A DNA stretch of 64,000 nucleotides, taken from NCBI GenBank assembly GCA_023053685.1, contig JALIGW010000026.1, positions 2,139,318 to 2,203,317 of the forward strand. Reading direction: 5' to 3'. Source of the DNA: Diadophis punctatus similis (lineage: Eukaryota; Chordata; Lepidosauria; Squamata; Dipsadidae). The translations under genes were made by a program, and so were the position numbers. Below, piece after piece: positions 36,001 to 47,074 of the stretch (its first letter is position 1; the number at the start of each line of letters is the position of its first letter). Under the pieces are notes generated by a model, which was not told the DNA's origin, did no database searches, and saw only the letters and a list, made by a program, of their open reading frames with translations.

Positions 36001-36721
36001 CAAATGCCGCCAAAGAGCTTAGCTTGTTCGAACACAGCCACTATGTTGGGATTATGTTTACAGATCATTCTCCTCTCACAACCACAACTGGAAACTTTGC
36101 AACTGCCCTCATAGTTCGCTAGCAAGGTAAAAAGAAAAGGGGGGGAAATAAACCTCAAGAGAGGGCTTTGCAAATTCCAAAACTCCCCTATTTTATTTTA
36201 TTTTTGCATCTCTTGATCCAAGCTAATTTCAAAATCGAAGTTCTCTTCCTGTTTCAGTTCCTGCCTGCGATCCGTGGAAATCTCTTTTTAAGATTCCTAG
36301 CAGGGCAGAGATGCTGCCCAGGTTTCTGGAAAACGCCAACCAATCCCGTGGTTTATCTGTTTCAGTTCAACATTTGTTTGTTTGTTTATGCAATCGGCTT
36401 TGCGAAGCCAACCGCACCCCATGTTTTCAAAAATCGTGGTTTACTGCAGCTTCGCTGGCTTGTCAATCCAACTAACCAGCTGAGCTTTATTGAATAAGCA
36501 TTGTTTAACCAAAGCATGAAATTGCAAAGAGCAGGTTAGGGATGGATGGTAGAAAAAAATCTATCCATGCAATCGCTAGGAATGGAAACCAGAATTTGAT
36601 GGCGTATAATCAATCATCTTGGTGTGATGCAATAGGAAAACCGGACCACGGTTTAATTATTATTTTTTAGAAGAGTTTAAAACAAACCATATGTACACAC
36701 TGTATACACACTACATATTAT

Positions 36722-36726
<5 letters not shown>
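36001..36726. other. FAM78A intron, unassigned
   Basis: No recognised repeat or exon signal in this stretch. Confidence 0.4.

Positions 36727-36780
<54 letters not shown>
36727..36780 (+). repeat. (CA)n microsatellite
   Basis: About 27 CA units in the FAM78A intron. Confidence 0.95.
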
Positions 36781-36783
<3 letters not shown>

Positions 36784-37134
36784 AACCCATGACTTGTTGA
36801 GTCATTATTTCAGAGATATTTCCTTATCTAAACGGAGAAACAGAATGATTATGGCTGGGCCATTACAAAGCCATTTTTGACTTCCCACCGGCTTCTCCAT
36901 TGACTTTGCTTGTAGGATGCTTGCAGGGAGCGTTGAAAAGGACAATCAGGGAACCGCCAAATTTCAATCCCACAGGAGTCACGGTCCCAAGTTTTGGGCT
37001 CATTCCTTAAGTTAGTTCATTTTGAGGTACGTTGCTTTGCAAATTGCTGTGCTGGGAATGCATCGTTTTGCCCAACTGAAGGTTACAAAAAAATAAACAC
37101 AAGAGGATAGATAGATGATGAATTGAATACAACA

Positions 37135-37400
37135 GAACAGAACAACAGAATTGGAAGGGACCTTGGAGGTCTTCTAGTCCAACCCCCTGCTCAGGCAGGA
37201 AACCCTACACCACTTTAGACAAATGGTTGTCCAATCTCTTCTTAAAAACTTCCAGTGTTGGAGAATTCACAACTTCTGGAGGCAAGTTGTTCCACTGGTT
37301 AATTGTTCTGTCAGGAAATTTCTTCTTAGACCTAGGTTGCTTCTCTCCTTGATTAATTTCCATCCATTGTTTCTTGTCTTGCCCTCAGATGCTTTGGAGA
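37135..37400 (-). mobile_element. CR1 LINE 3' end
   Basis: A longer reverse copy reaching TGTTTCTTGTCTTGCCCTCA. A purine-rich GAGA/GGAT array (37395-37700) follows without a gap. Confidence 0.88.
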
Positions 37401-37700
37401 AGAGAGGGGGGAAAGAGGAGAGAGAGAAAAGGAGAGAGAGAGGGAGAGAGGGAGAGGGAGAGAGAGAGAGATTACACAGAGGGAGGGAGGGATCTTTCTA
37501 TAGATGGATGGATAGATGGAAGAGAGAGAGAATGGAGAGGGGGAGATAGACAGACAGATGGGATAGGTTTGTAAATAGCTGAGATGGAGAGAGGGAGAGA
37601 GATGATGGTTGGTTGGTTGGTTGGTTGGATAAATGAATGCATGGAGAGACAGACAGACAGAGAGATGACATGGATGGATGGATGAGTAGGTGGATGGATA
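37395..37700 (+). repeat. (GAGA)n, (GGTT)n, (GACA)n and (GGAT)n mixed array
   Basis: A patchwork of short tetramer runs: AGAGAGAG, GGTTGGTTGGTT at about 37607-37627, GACAGACA at about 37648 and GGATGGAT near 37673. Confidence 0.85.
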
Positions 37701-37879
37701 GAGATAGATATTGTTTTTGTTTGTGTCTGTGTGTGTGTGAAAACCAGAGGGCCATAAAAAAATTGGTCAGGTGTTATTTGAAAGGCAGAAGCTTCCGTGA
37801 CTTGCCGCAAGCAACCTGCTAAATAAATAAAAGAAATGCCAGATAAATAAGTAACTACTTCATGCATCTCCGTGCATCT

Positions 37880-38520
37880 GGTCTGCTGCTCAGGAAAGCC
37901 GATGCCTTTCGGTCCAACCTCTTAGGTCAGGACAGGTGTGGCCATCGGCTAACCAGCCCTCCTCCTAGCATGCCCGCCATGTGAATTCTGCCCTTCAAGA
38001 TGACTTCCTTGACCTGCAGATAAGGCTCGGTTGTTTTGTCGCCTGGAAATCAAGCGAACCTTAGCTGCCTCCAACAAGGAGCATCCTGACTTATTTCGCT
38101 CAAGGCTGCAGCAAAAAAAACCCCAAACAGCTGGGTCCACCCAACCATCTTTCGTAAGCCCTCGCAGATCCTGCCCATCATTTGCGAGTCGACTTCCCTT
38201 GTGCCTTGCATGCGCATCTGCGGAAATAAAAGCCCTTCGCTGCTCTGCTATCTTCCAAACTCATCTGTTTCTGCAAATTTAAGGAAGTCTGGTTGACGTT
38301 CGTCAGGAAATGGGTGTCTTTCAACTACCAACCAAGCCACGTTTGGGATTCTGAATGACTCTTTGGAGACCTTTGGCCTTGCCGTGGCTGAGACCGAGGG
38401 GCCAGGAAGGATGGCGTGGCCCTTTCGGGTGATTATTCTGGTCTTTCCCCCAGGATGTGCAACTCCAAACAGAAACCCGTAGGCAAAACAGGGACCCTTC
38501 CGTAGATCCCAACCGATGGG
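37880..38520. other. Unassigned GC-richer segment
   Basis: Includes GGAAATAAAAGCCCTTCGCT near 38221, which could be an old retroelement polyadenylation region, but I could not define ends or a coding core. Confidence 0.25.
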
Positions 38521-38526
38521 CAAGCG

Positions 38527-38775
38527 CAGGGGTCAGCAACTTGTGGCTCTGGAGCCGCATGTGGCTCTTTCATCCCTCTGCTGCGGCTCCCTGTCGCTGG
38601 TCGGCTCCACAATTGATACGGCTTTCGGTTAGGACAGGTAGAGGAAGAAGGATGCCGCACTAGGAGAAGACTTTATGATGGGGGAACCGGACTTCCGGTC
38701 AGCTCCAGAATTGAGCCAGGGGCTTCCGGTTAGGACCATTGTGGCTCTTTGAGTGTTTAAGGTTGCCGACCCCTG
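38527..38775. mobile_element. hAT-type MITE with perfect 8-bp target duplication
   Basis: The ends CAGGGGTCAGCAAC and GGTTGCCGACCCCTG are inverted repeats. The 8-mer GGCAAGCG occurs exactly on both sides (38519-38526 and 38776-38783). Inside, GTGGCTCTTT occurs twice. Confidence 0.93.
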
Positions 38776-38857
38776 GGCAAGCGTAATTCCAAAGGCTATT
38801 TCCATCTGATCTCCAATCGTGAATTTATATTCTGTCTTTTTCTCCCTCGTTCGTACA

Positions 38858-39183
38858 GGTCGTCCTTGACTTACGACCACAGTCGAGCCCAAAATTTATG
38901 TTGCCAAGCAAGACGTCGGGTAAATGAGTTTTGCCCCATTTTGCGACCTTAGGTGCCACAGTTGTTAAGTGAATTGCTGCAGTTGTTGAGTTTAGTCACA
39001 CGCTTGTTAAGTGGATCTGTGGTTTCCCAACCAACTTCGCTTGTGAAAGGGGATCGCGTGACCCTGGGTCACTGCAACCGCCATAAATATGAATCAGTTG
39101 CCAAGCCTCTGAATTTTGATCAGTGACCGCAGAGATGCTGCAGTGAATGTGAAAATTGGTCCTAAATCACTTTTTTCAATGAA
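38858..39183 (-). mobile_element. CTCGACTTAC-type MITE
   Basis: Starts AGGTCGTCCTTGACTTACGA. The 3' end merges into a CR1 copy near 39180. Confidence 0.8.
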
Positions 39184-39600
39184 TGTTGGAGGTCTTCTAA
39201 TCCAACCCCCTACTCAAGCAGGAGACCCCATGCCATTCTGGTCTTTTTGAACACCTCCAATGTTGGAGCTCCCATAATTTCTGGAGGCAAGTCGTTCCAC
39301 TGATTAATTGTTCTAACTGTCAGGAAATTTCTCCTTAGTTCTAAGTTGCTTCTCTCCTTGTTTAGTTTCCACCCATTGCTTCTTGTTCTGCCCTCAGGTG
39401 CTTTGGAGAATAGTTTGACTCCCTCTTCTTTGTGGCAGCCCCTCAAATATTGGAAGATGCTATCAAGTCTCCCCTAGTCCTTCTTTTCATTAAACTAAAC
39501 ATACCCAGTTCCTGCAACCGTTCTTCATATGTTTTAGCCTCCAGTCCCCTAATCATCTTCGTTGCTCTTCTCTGCCTTCTTTCTAGAGTCATTTTTTTAA
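39184..39600 (-). mobile_element. CR1 LINE 3' portion
   Basis: About 415 bp, minus orientation. Protein words on the minus strand: EGRTRSNGWKL, RNFLTVRTINQWNDLPPEI and APTLEVFK. The ORF2 C-terminal block reaches the ...RVQRRA region near 39560. Confidence 0.9.
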
Positions 39601-40014
39601 AAAACAAGGCCATATTTAAATAGCAAAAAACCCTAATCTTCTGCAGATGGCTGGTTTTTTTTAAACGCCTGCTGTTTTTAACTTCCCTTTCTGCTTTTGC
39701 GCTGGTAAGACTGGGCTACTCAGAGCAAGCTTCCTCTTTTACTTCCTGTGTTAACAGCCAGCCAGGTGTCAGGGGTTCAAGCATTCCTGCCATGCCACAG
39801 TAAGCTAAGTATGGTTGAGCTTCAGACAATCTTGAGCTGGAAGCCAAGATAAGGCTGGAAGAGTGCCCACAAGGGCTTTGAGGGCAATGATAAGGCATTT
39901 CCTACATCCCAGGGTGATTTAATTCAGCATCATAAGGACTAGAGCCTTGCCTGATACCAGAACTGGCTTTGAGTGCCCTAAACCCCTAAGTTCAACCTCA
40001 ACGAAATCCAATTC

Positions 40015-40470
40015 TGGTCACCACCATGTACACAAAATGATGCTGAGATCCTAGAAAGAGTGCAGAGAAGAGCAAGAAAGATGACAAGAGGGCTGGAGGC
40101 TATGATGGCAACTAAGTATGAGCCACGGTGGCGCAGCGGTTAGAGTGCAGTACTGCAGGCTACTTCTGCTGATCACTGGCTGCCTGCAATTTGGCAGTTC
40201 GAATGTCACCAGGCTCAAGGTTGACTCAGCCTTCCATCCTTCCGAGTTGGGTAAAATGAGGACCCAGATTGTTGGGGGCAACAGGCGGACTCTGTAAACT
40301 GCTTAGAGAGGGCTGCAAAGCACTGTGAAGCAGTATATAAGTCTAAGTGCTATTGCTATTGCTAAGTATGTCTAGTCTAACGAAGAGAAAGATTAGGTGT
40401 GACACGATAGCCTTCTTCCAGTACTTCAGGGGCTGTCACAGAGATGACAGGGGTCGACCTATTCTCCAAA
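40015..40470 (+). mobile_element. CR1 LINE fragment split by a SINE
   Basis: CR1 sequence AGAAAGAGTGCAGAGAAGAG to GGAGGCTATG (40015-40113) resumes after the SINE as TGTCTAGTCTAACGAAGAGA (40371-40470). Confidence 0.85.
40121..40363 (+). mobile_element. tRNA-derived squamate SINE (Sauria-type) with target duplication
   Basis: The A box region GGTGGCGCAGCGGTTAGAGT and B box region CAGTTCGAATGTCACC lie in the first 90 bp. The body holds CTTCCATCCTTCCGAGTTGG and the tail ends in TATTGCTATTGCT. AAGTATG is found on both sides (40114-40120 and 40364-40370). Confidence 0.92.
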
Positions 40471-40549
40471 GCAGAGATCTTCAAACTTGGCAACTTTAAG
40501 GCTTATGGACTTCAACTCCCAGAATTCTCCAGCCAGCATAGCTTAAAAA

Positions 40550-41258
40550 AAAAGTTCCGTTCTTTCCCTGACAATTAACAAGGACAAGAAAAATAACTCA
40601 AAAGATGTGGCCAGAACCAGCCATCCTGGTTGCCTGCCTCAAGGCAGGGCTGGTTTTTTTTCTACAAAGAATAAATGAAACGGAGGTAAATGATTCAGTT
40701 TTTTAAAAAATGGAGAAAGTCAGATGAGAGTAAGGAACTTAAGTTGTGAAAAATAAGAATGAACTTACGGACTCAATCAACTGACTGCATTTTTTACAAA
40801 ACAAAAGCCTGGCTTGGGGACTCCAAAAGATTTCAAATTCGGCTCTTTTTAAATAAAACCTGACCTTTTTTTTTTTTTTAGGAAGATGGTGATAAATTGT
40901 GATAATGAAAATTATAAAGATAACACGTTCAATATGAAGGCCCAAGGTTTAAAAGTTGAAACAAAGGGGGCATCTACAAACTTGCAGCCTGGTATTATCC
41001 AATAGGGGATATAACTCTGGGATATAGAAGACTTGCAAATTGTCCTCAGATCATTTTTGTCCCGACCTCTGTTAGCCCTGCTGTGAAATGGGAGGGGGAA
41101 TCTGGACCTCTGTTGTAGAGTTGTGAGTTTTAATGGACTTGGCAGGGGTGATTCTTGGATTCTTGGTCACGTAGGTCTTCCGGAGATTTCTTGTGTTAAA
41201 CCAAGAGGAAGTTAACACGACAATATGCTGATGGTGCAAAACTCTGTGTCGTCCGTCT

Positions 41259-41260
<2 letters not shown>
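40550..41260. other. FAM78A intron, unassigned
   Basis: AT-rich unique DNA with two poly-T/A runs (40867-40880 and near 40546). No exon signals. Confidence 0.4.

Positions 41261-41261
<1 letters not shown>

Positions 41262-41310
<49 letters not shown>
41262..41310 (+). repeat. (CA)n microsatellite
   Basis: About 24 CA units, just left of the expanded MITE. Confidence 0.95.
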
Positions 41311-41312
<2 letters not shown>

Positions 41313-41360
41313 TTCCACACGCTAAACCTACATTTTCTGGGGTTGCACAATACGCCAAGC

Positions 41361-42154
41361 CAGTGTTTCTGCACAACTGGGCAACTTGAAGAGGGGTGAA
41401 CTTTAACTCTTCGAATTCCCCAACCAGCATGCTTTAGGCTGTGTGAACTTCAACTCCCAAAATTCCTAGCATGTTGGCTGGGGAATTCTGGTAAGCCCAT
41501 GCATTTTAAAGCATTTAGCCTGGGGAATTCTGGGAGTTGAAGTCCATGCATCTTAAAGCATGCTGGCTGAGGAATTCTGGGAGTTGTAGTCCATGCATCT
41601 TAGGGAATTCTGGGAGTTGAAGTCCACCTACTGTAAAGCATGCTAGCTCGAGAATTCTGGGAGTTGAAATCCATTCATCTTAAAGCATGCTGGCTGGGGA
41701 ATTCTGGGAGTTGAAAACGATTCATCAAAAAACATGTTGGTTGGGGAATTTTGGGAGTTGAAATTCATGCACCTTAAAGAATGCTGGCTGGGGAATTCTA
41801 GAGGTCGAAGTCCACCCATCTTAAATTTGCTGGCTGGAAAATTCTGGGAGTTGAAGTCCACCCATCTCAAAGCATGCTGGCTGGGGAATTCTGGGAGTTG
41901 AAGTCCACCCATCTCAAAGCATGCTGGCTGGGGAATTCTGGGAGTTGAAGTCCACCCTTCTTAAAGCATGCTGGCTGGGGAATTCTGGGAGTTGAAGTCC
42001 ACCCATCTTGAAGCATGCTGGCTAGGGAATTCTGGGAGTTGAAGTCCACCCATCTCGAAGCATGCTGGCTGGGGAATTCTGGGAGTTGAAGTCCACCCTT
42101 CTTAAAGCATGCTGGCTTGGGAATTCTTAAAGTTGGCCAGGTGGAGAAACACTG
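41361..42154. mobile_element. Palindromic hAT-type MITE with 47-bp tandem expansion of its arm
   Basis: The outer ends CAGTGTTTCTGCACAACTGG and the reverse of GTGGAGAAACACTG form a terminal inverted repeat. Two arms near the left end read CTTCAACTCCCAAAATTCC; all the others are in the opposite sense, GGGGAATTCTGGGAGTTGAA. From about 41460 to 42125 the GCATGCTGGCTGGGGAATTC unit repeats about 14 times with a 47-bp period. The element lies in the FAM78A intron, 140 bp from the exon 1 donor. Confidence 0.88.
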
Positions 42155-42294
42155 CACTGCCCCTTAAATAAACCCATAATTATATCCTGCCAAAAACCGT
42201 GCAGTGAGGCATCCTGGCTTGCAACGGCACTAGTCCAGCCAACCCTGTCAACTGCAATCTCCTCCCCCTGCCCCAAAGAAAGACGGTCACTTAC

Positions 42295-42557
42295 ATGCCA
42301 TGGTCGCCGTAGTAGTTGTAAAACTCCATGTGACTGCACGCCTGTATCCAGCCTACAATCCAGGTCTCCTTTTTGGGCACCGGAGGTAACAGGACTTGAG
42401 CCGAAGCGCGGAAATGCGGGGTGCGGTATCTCAACACCACGCTGGACGACTCGTCGATGTTGGTGGGGACGTGGTCAATGGAGGTCTTGATCTCCAGGAC
42501 GGTGATACTCTCCCGAAAGCCTTTCGCCTTGCAACCGATGCTTTGGATACAGCCCAT
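42295..42557 (-). CDS. FAM78A: FAM78A exon 1 with start codon
   Basis: The minus-strand ATG at 42557-42555 has a strong context (GGGCCATGGGC), and the donor GTAAGT follows 42295. The exon encodes 87 residues plus two bases of a Met codon: MGCIQSIGCKAKGFRESITV, then SSVVLRYRTPHFRASAQVLL and VGWIQACSHMEFYNYYGDHG. With exon 2 the protein is 263 aa. MGCIQS fits an N-myristoylation signal (Gly2, Ser6) with a palmitoylatable Cys3, suggesting a membrane-attached protein (inference). An in-frame ATG 25 codons upstream (42632) would bury that signal behind a hydrophobic stretch and was not chosen. Confidence 0.93.
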
Positions 42558-43515
42558 GGCCCAAAGTACCAGCACAATCGCCAAAAGGCACCAACAATCT
42601 TCTTCATCGGTCAATTCAAAACTGATATCCATAGGATAGAAAACGCATTCTCATTAGAAGACTTGAACCAGTGTCTGGCAGGCCGAATAAATCAAATTCT
42701 TTTTTTTTCTTTTTTTGCCCTAGGGGGTACGTTTCTCCGTGCCACGGGGTCAAATCCACGGCTTTTGCTCCAAAGCGGGAAGATGGGAGTCCAATAATCC
42801 ACTTCTGCTTGATTTTTTTGTGTGTGTGTGTATAAAGACCGTTTCCAGCTGGCTTCGATTCCCTGATCGGTGAGTTGCAATCAACTGGCCTTATATTTGC
42901 TTTGATATATTTCTTTGGGGTTTTCTTTTTTTCTTTCTCTTCTGGTTTTAATATTTTAAAACAAGATGAAGGCGAAGAATAAATGCGTCTCTTTCATCTC
43001 TAGGTTCTAGCTTCTGGGGGACGACTTCAAGATTTCGCTTCCTGATGGAGATTCATTCATAACTTCCCCTTCGGGAAAGCGGAAAAAAAAAAAGCATTAT
43101 TCGGTTTTGTTTTTGAAGCAGCCAAAATGATTTTTTTCAAACTTCGCCCAAGCAAAAGCCCACATTGGTAAGTTTTGGCATATTTCACCCATTGTCTCTT
43201 ATTGATCTCCTTCTTCAGCTGCTGAAGAACATTTGCCCAGGTATAAAAGGAAAAAAAAAGCAGCATTCAAAACTAGCTCAGTAAATAGTCACAGATTTCT
43301 GGCCCTGTAGATTTATTTATTATGAAATTTATATGCCGCCCATCTCGCCAAGCGGCGACTCTAGGCAGCTCACCACGAGTAAAAGGAACAGAATAAAAGC
43401 TGAAAATGTTACACAAATAAATATTAGCAAATGAATTAAATGAAAATTAAATAATTAAAGTTCACCGTTTTGTAACTATAATGGAAAATAAGAGATGAGC
43501 TCCAAGTGGAAATAT
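42558..43515. other. Region upstream of FAM78A exon 1
   Basis: Probably 5'UTR and intron DNA. No second exon could be defined. Short T-rich runs lie at 42695-42715 and 42920-42945. Confidence 0.35.
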
Positions 43516-43517
43516 TA

Positions 43518-43519
43518 GG

Positions 43520-43603
<84 letters not shown>

Positions 43604-43692
43604 TATATATATATAATCAGCATGCAGTACCTAATTCCTGGCTTCAAAGTTGCCTGAACCATGAGATGAGTGGCAAAAAAAAAAAGATAGAT

Positions 43693-43751
<59 letters not shown>

Positions 43752-43813
43752 GAAATAGATGAAATAGATGAGAGAGAGAAAGAGAGATAGGATAGATGAA
43801 AGAATAGATGAAC

Positions 43814-43906
<93 letters not shown>

Positions 43907-44135
43907 GAAAGGTAGAATGGATGAAAAAGATGATGATGGATGGATGGATGGATGGATGGATGGACGGATGGATGGATAAGATAGATATATTAAGACAAAT
44001 GTTAGATATATAGAGAAAAGAGAGATAGACAGACAGATGATGAATGATAGATAGTAGACGAAAGAGAAAGAGAGAGACAGAAGAGGAAAAAGAAAGAAAG
44101 GGGAGGGAGGGGGGGGAGAGAGAGAGAGAGAGAGA
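43518..44135 (+). repeat. GATA arrays with GGAT and GAGA blocks
   Basis: Three GATA runs (43518-43602, 43685-43752 and 43818-43905) are joined by GATGAAATA-like spacers. A GGAT run follows at 43937-43975, then mixed GAGA DNA up to 44135. Confidence 0.93.
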
Positions 44136-44139
44136 AATT

Positions 44140-44980
44140 TGGGCTACACTCAATAAAGGCTGCTAAAACTTACAGGAATTTTAATGATCCAAAGTCCAGT
44201 TTTGACTCTCCAAATCTGTCAATACAATCCCCACTAGTTTTCAAGGTGGGTCACAATTTGTGGGTTTGCTGTTAAGAGTCCAGATTACAATCAAAGTGTT
44301 TTAGAAATAAGCTGTCTTAGTGAGGCCAGTCAAGACATTCTGGAGGCCTCCAAAGAGTTCTTAAGTTAATAGACACATCTGTCCTTCCTTCCTTCCGTTT
44401 GTAGATTTCTTTAGTCACATCCGCAAAATGGTAGGAAGGGCAAAAAAATAAGAGAATGGAAGCAAAACCACCTCTCAGAGCCATTAATTCAGAATTTAGC
44501 TTCCTTCTGACCCAGGATGGTAATTTTGCCAGGGTCTCAAACCTTTACTCACCTTTGGGCAGGAATAGTGTTAATAATTGCAATAATGATCTTCTTTCAA
44601 CATTTCCAACAGATTCTAAAATATCCAGCGTTTTTTTTTCACTAATCACCAGTGGACAATTCCACCACACCCAAAAAAAGCATTTACACGCGCACGGAAA
44701 TCGCCACGCCTAATTTTCTTTTGCGGTTCAGCCTCTACCCACCTAATCTCCCACGCGTTCTCCTCCAAAAGCGAAGTCGGGGTGCTGGAAGGCCAGGCGG
44801 AAAAAGTTTGATTTCAACTTTTCTCTCGTGGGTGGTTGGTTGTTGGTTTGGTTTTTTTGGTTTTGTGTTTTGGACCCCTTTTCTCTCCTTCTCTGGCGGG
44901 TTCTGGGTTTGTTTGTTTGTTTCGCCCCTTCTGTCTCTTTCTCTTTCTTACCCCCCCGGGTCTGAGGCTCCTGCGCTGGC
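44140..44980. other. Spacer before the CpG island
   Basis: Unique DNA without an identified repeat. It could include a non-coding first exon of FAM78A on the minus strand. Confidence 0.35.
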
Positions 44981-44984
44981 TCCC

Positions 44985-46080
44985 CACCGTCGGCTGCTGG
45001 GCGTCCTAGTGTGTCCCCAGCGCCGCCACCCGCTTGCGCATCAATCGCGCCTTTGGTGACCGCGCGGCGCACCTCACAATCGCCGCCCGCCACGTTCTCC
45101 CCCCACCCCCGCGGAGGGGCCCCCACCTGAAAGAGGCGCTGGGGTGGGGGGGAGGCGGCCCCGGCGGGCAGCAGCCGTGCAAGGGCTCCTCTGGCGCCCC
45201 CTCCCCGGTGGCACTCCCTCCTCGCCCTCTGTCTCTCTGCGCGTCTCCGCGTCCTTCCCAGCCGGCCAACGCCGCAGCTGGGAAGCTGCAGCCGCCGCGC
45301 TCTTCCTCGCCTCCTCTTCCTCGCTGCCTCCAGCCTCTGCCTTGCTGCCGCTGCCGCCTTGCAGCGTCTGGCCAGCCCCGCCGGCGGCGGGGGAGCCAAG
45401 CGCAAGGAAGCGAGGCGCTGGCGAGGACCCGCGCGCCGGTGCGTCTTCTGCTCCTTTTCGCCTTGCGACCGCCTCTGCCGGGCGCGGAGAGGGTCCTGGG
45501 CGGCGCGGGGCGGGCAGTTCCCTGGCTTGGCTGGCTCGTCCCTCTGCTGTCCTTCATCCAGCCCCGAGCAGCCTCCTCCTCCTCCTCCTCCAGCTCCGGG
45601 AATCTCCGGACGGCCTCGCTCTGGCAAGCCTGCGCACCGACCGCGCCGCTATTTTTCAAGGCTGCTGGAGAGGAGGAAGGCTCCCGGACGAGCAGGTCGC
45701 CTGCAGGGCGGCCCCCCACCCACCCCCGCTGGGGAGAGAAAGGAATGACCCCTTCTTTCCCCAAGGAGCAGCCCGCGCGTCTGGCCCCGGCTGCCTTGGA
45801 TCCGCAGCCACCTTCCGCGCAAAGGCAGCGGCGGCGGTGGCGCCCCGTTCTTCCCAGCCGCGCGCTAGGCAGGTGCGCGCCGCAATCCTGACGCACGGTT
45901 GGCCTTGCCCTCGCCTTCTCTTGCTTCGGGAGCAAGGAATCGGGCCGGCACTTTTGAGCCCTGCTTGCACGCCTCGCCCGCTTCCCTGCCCGCCTCCCCT
46001 AGGCGGGCAGAGGGCAAAGAGGCGAGTGGGGGCGAAAGGCAGGAATCCGGGGCTCCCGCCTCCATGGGCTGCACCGGCGA
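44985..46080 (-). promoter_or_regulatory. CpG island, likely FAM78A promoter region
   Basis: About 1.1 kb is clearly GC- and CpG-rich compared with all its surroundings (many CGCC, GCGC, CCGCCG words). It lies 2.4 kb upstream of the FAM78A start codon and 6.3 kb upstream of PLPP7. FAM78A, whose start codon is closer, is the more likely user, probably through a non-coding first exon. Long open frames on both strands follow from the GC content. Confidence 0.6.
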
Positions 46081-46170
46081 CCAAACTTTTGGAAACAGAA
46101 AAAAATTATCTATCTATCATCCATCCATCCATTTCTTCCTTCAAGATCCCTTCGAAGTCTGTTATTCTGT

Positions 46171-46173
<3 letters not shown>

Positions 46174-46261
<88 letters not shown>
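46174..46261 (+). repeat. (CTGT)n(CT)n microsatellite
   Basis: About ten CTGT units pass into about 24 CT units, just outside the CpG island. Confidence 0.95.
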
Positions 46262-46264
<3 letters not shown>

Positions 46265-46497
46265 CTTCGGGGCCTCTGGCAGTGAGCAGGTTGTTTTATC
46301 CTCCTTGGCAACTTGATAGGTGCAGTCCGTCCTGAACGCCAACCCGGCGCCCCCCTCTGGGCTGTGCGCCCTGACGCGGAGTCCCGAACAGAAGGGCGGC
46401 CAACCCCCCCCTCTCCCCCCCCCCGTCGGTCCCTCACCCCCCCATCTCCAAACTGCAGCACTTTTGAAAGCGCCAGGCAGTGCCTTCCAAAGTTTGA

Positions 46498-46518
46498 GGA
46501 ATGCTGGGTATTGTAGTT
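46498..46518. promoter_or_regulatory. ZNF143-like motif near the CpG island
   Basis: GAATGCTGGGTATTGTAGTT is, on the minus strand, close to the ACTACAATTCCCAGCATGC consensus of ZNF143/STAF promoters. It may instead be a relic of the hairpin MITE, which has a similar GGAATTCTGGGAGTTGTAGT. Confidence 0.35.
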
Positions 46519-46529
46519 TTAATTCCGCT

Positions 46530-47070
46530 TTCGCGTCCCCTCCATCGCCCTTGTCGAATAAAGCTTGTTATCTTTTGTGTTGTTGTTGTTTTTGCCTCCG
46601 AGTTGTGACTGCGGATATGTGCAATCCGAGGTGCCTGGCCGAGTGGTGCTGGTGTGGGATTAAGAGATGGCTGGGTCCTAGTGCCCCACAGTTGGCTGCA
46701 TGACCTTGGCCCAATTCCATCTCTTGATGTACTGTTGGCAGAAAGCAAGACAAGCTAAAAGGATATTTCCACACACACCCTCACGATTCAGAGTGACCGG
46801 GAATGGTAGCTTAAGGTCTTCTGGATCTTGGTGATAAGCTGGTGTGGAGCACAGAAGCCAGGCTGGAATGTGGTGGTTGAGATAAGACTCATCCGAGAGA
46901 CATGTGGTCCCCTGGATGAGAGCTCTGAATCTGCCTCTGACAGTGCAGATGTTACAGAGCATTCCCAAAACCCTCTGCGCACACAAATGCAGCGTGTGGT
47001 GTGGTGTGGTGTGCATCAATCCTACCCTGGTTGGGCTTAGGCCAGGTGGTTTCGCTTTCCAGTCGGAATT
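46530..47070. other. Unassigned spacer
   Basis: A short GTT run lies at 46579-46592 and GTGTG repeats near 46995-47012. No gene signal seen. Confidence 0.4.
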
Positions 47071-47074
47071 ACAG

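Noticed and set aside
41460..42125. Regular 47-bp repeats resembling a CRISPR array
   Set aside because: There are no unique spacers; the whole unit repeats, and it lies inside a MITE in a vertebrate intron.
42555..42632. Upstream ATG at 42632 as the FAM78A start
   Set aside because: The downstream ATG has the better context and gives the conserved MGC start. The upstream one is kept only as an alternative.
45006..46316. Several open frames of 285-390 codons in the CpG island
   Set aside because: They overlap on both strands, have no recognisable domain, and are explained by the scarcity of stop codons in GC-rich DNA.
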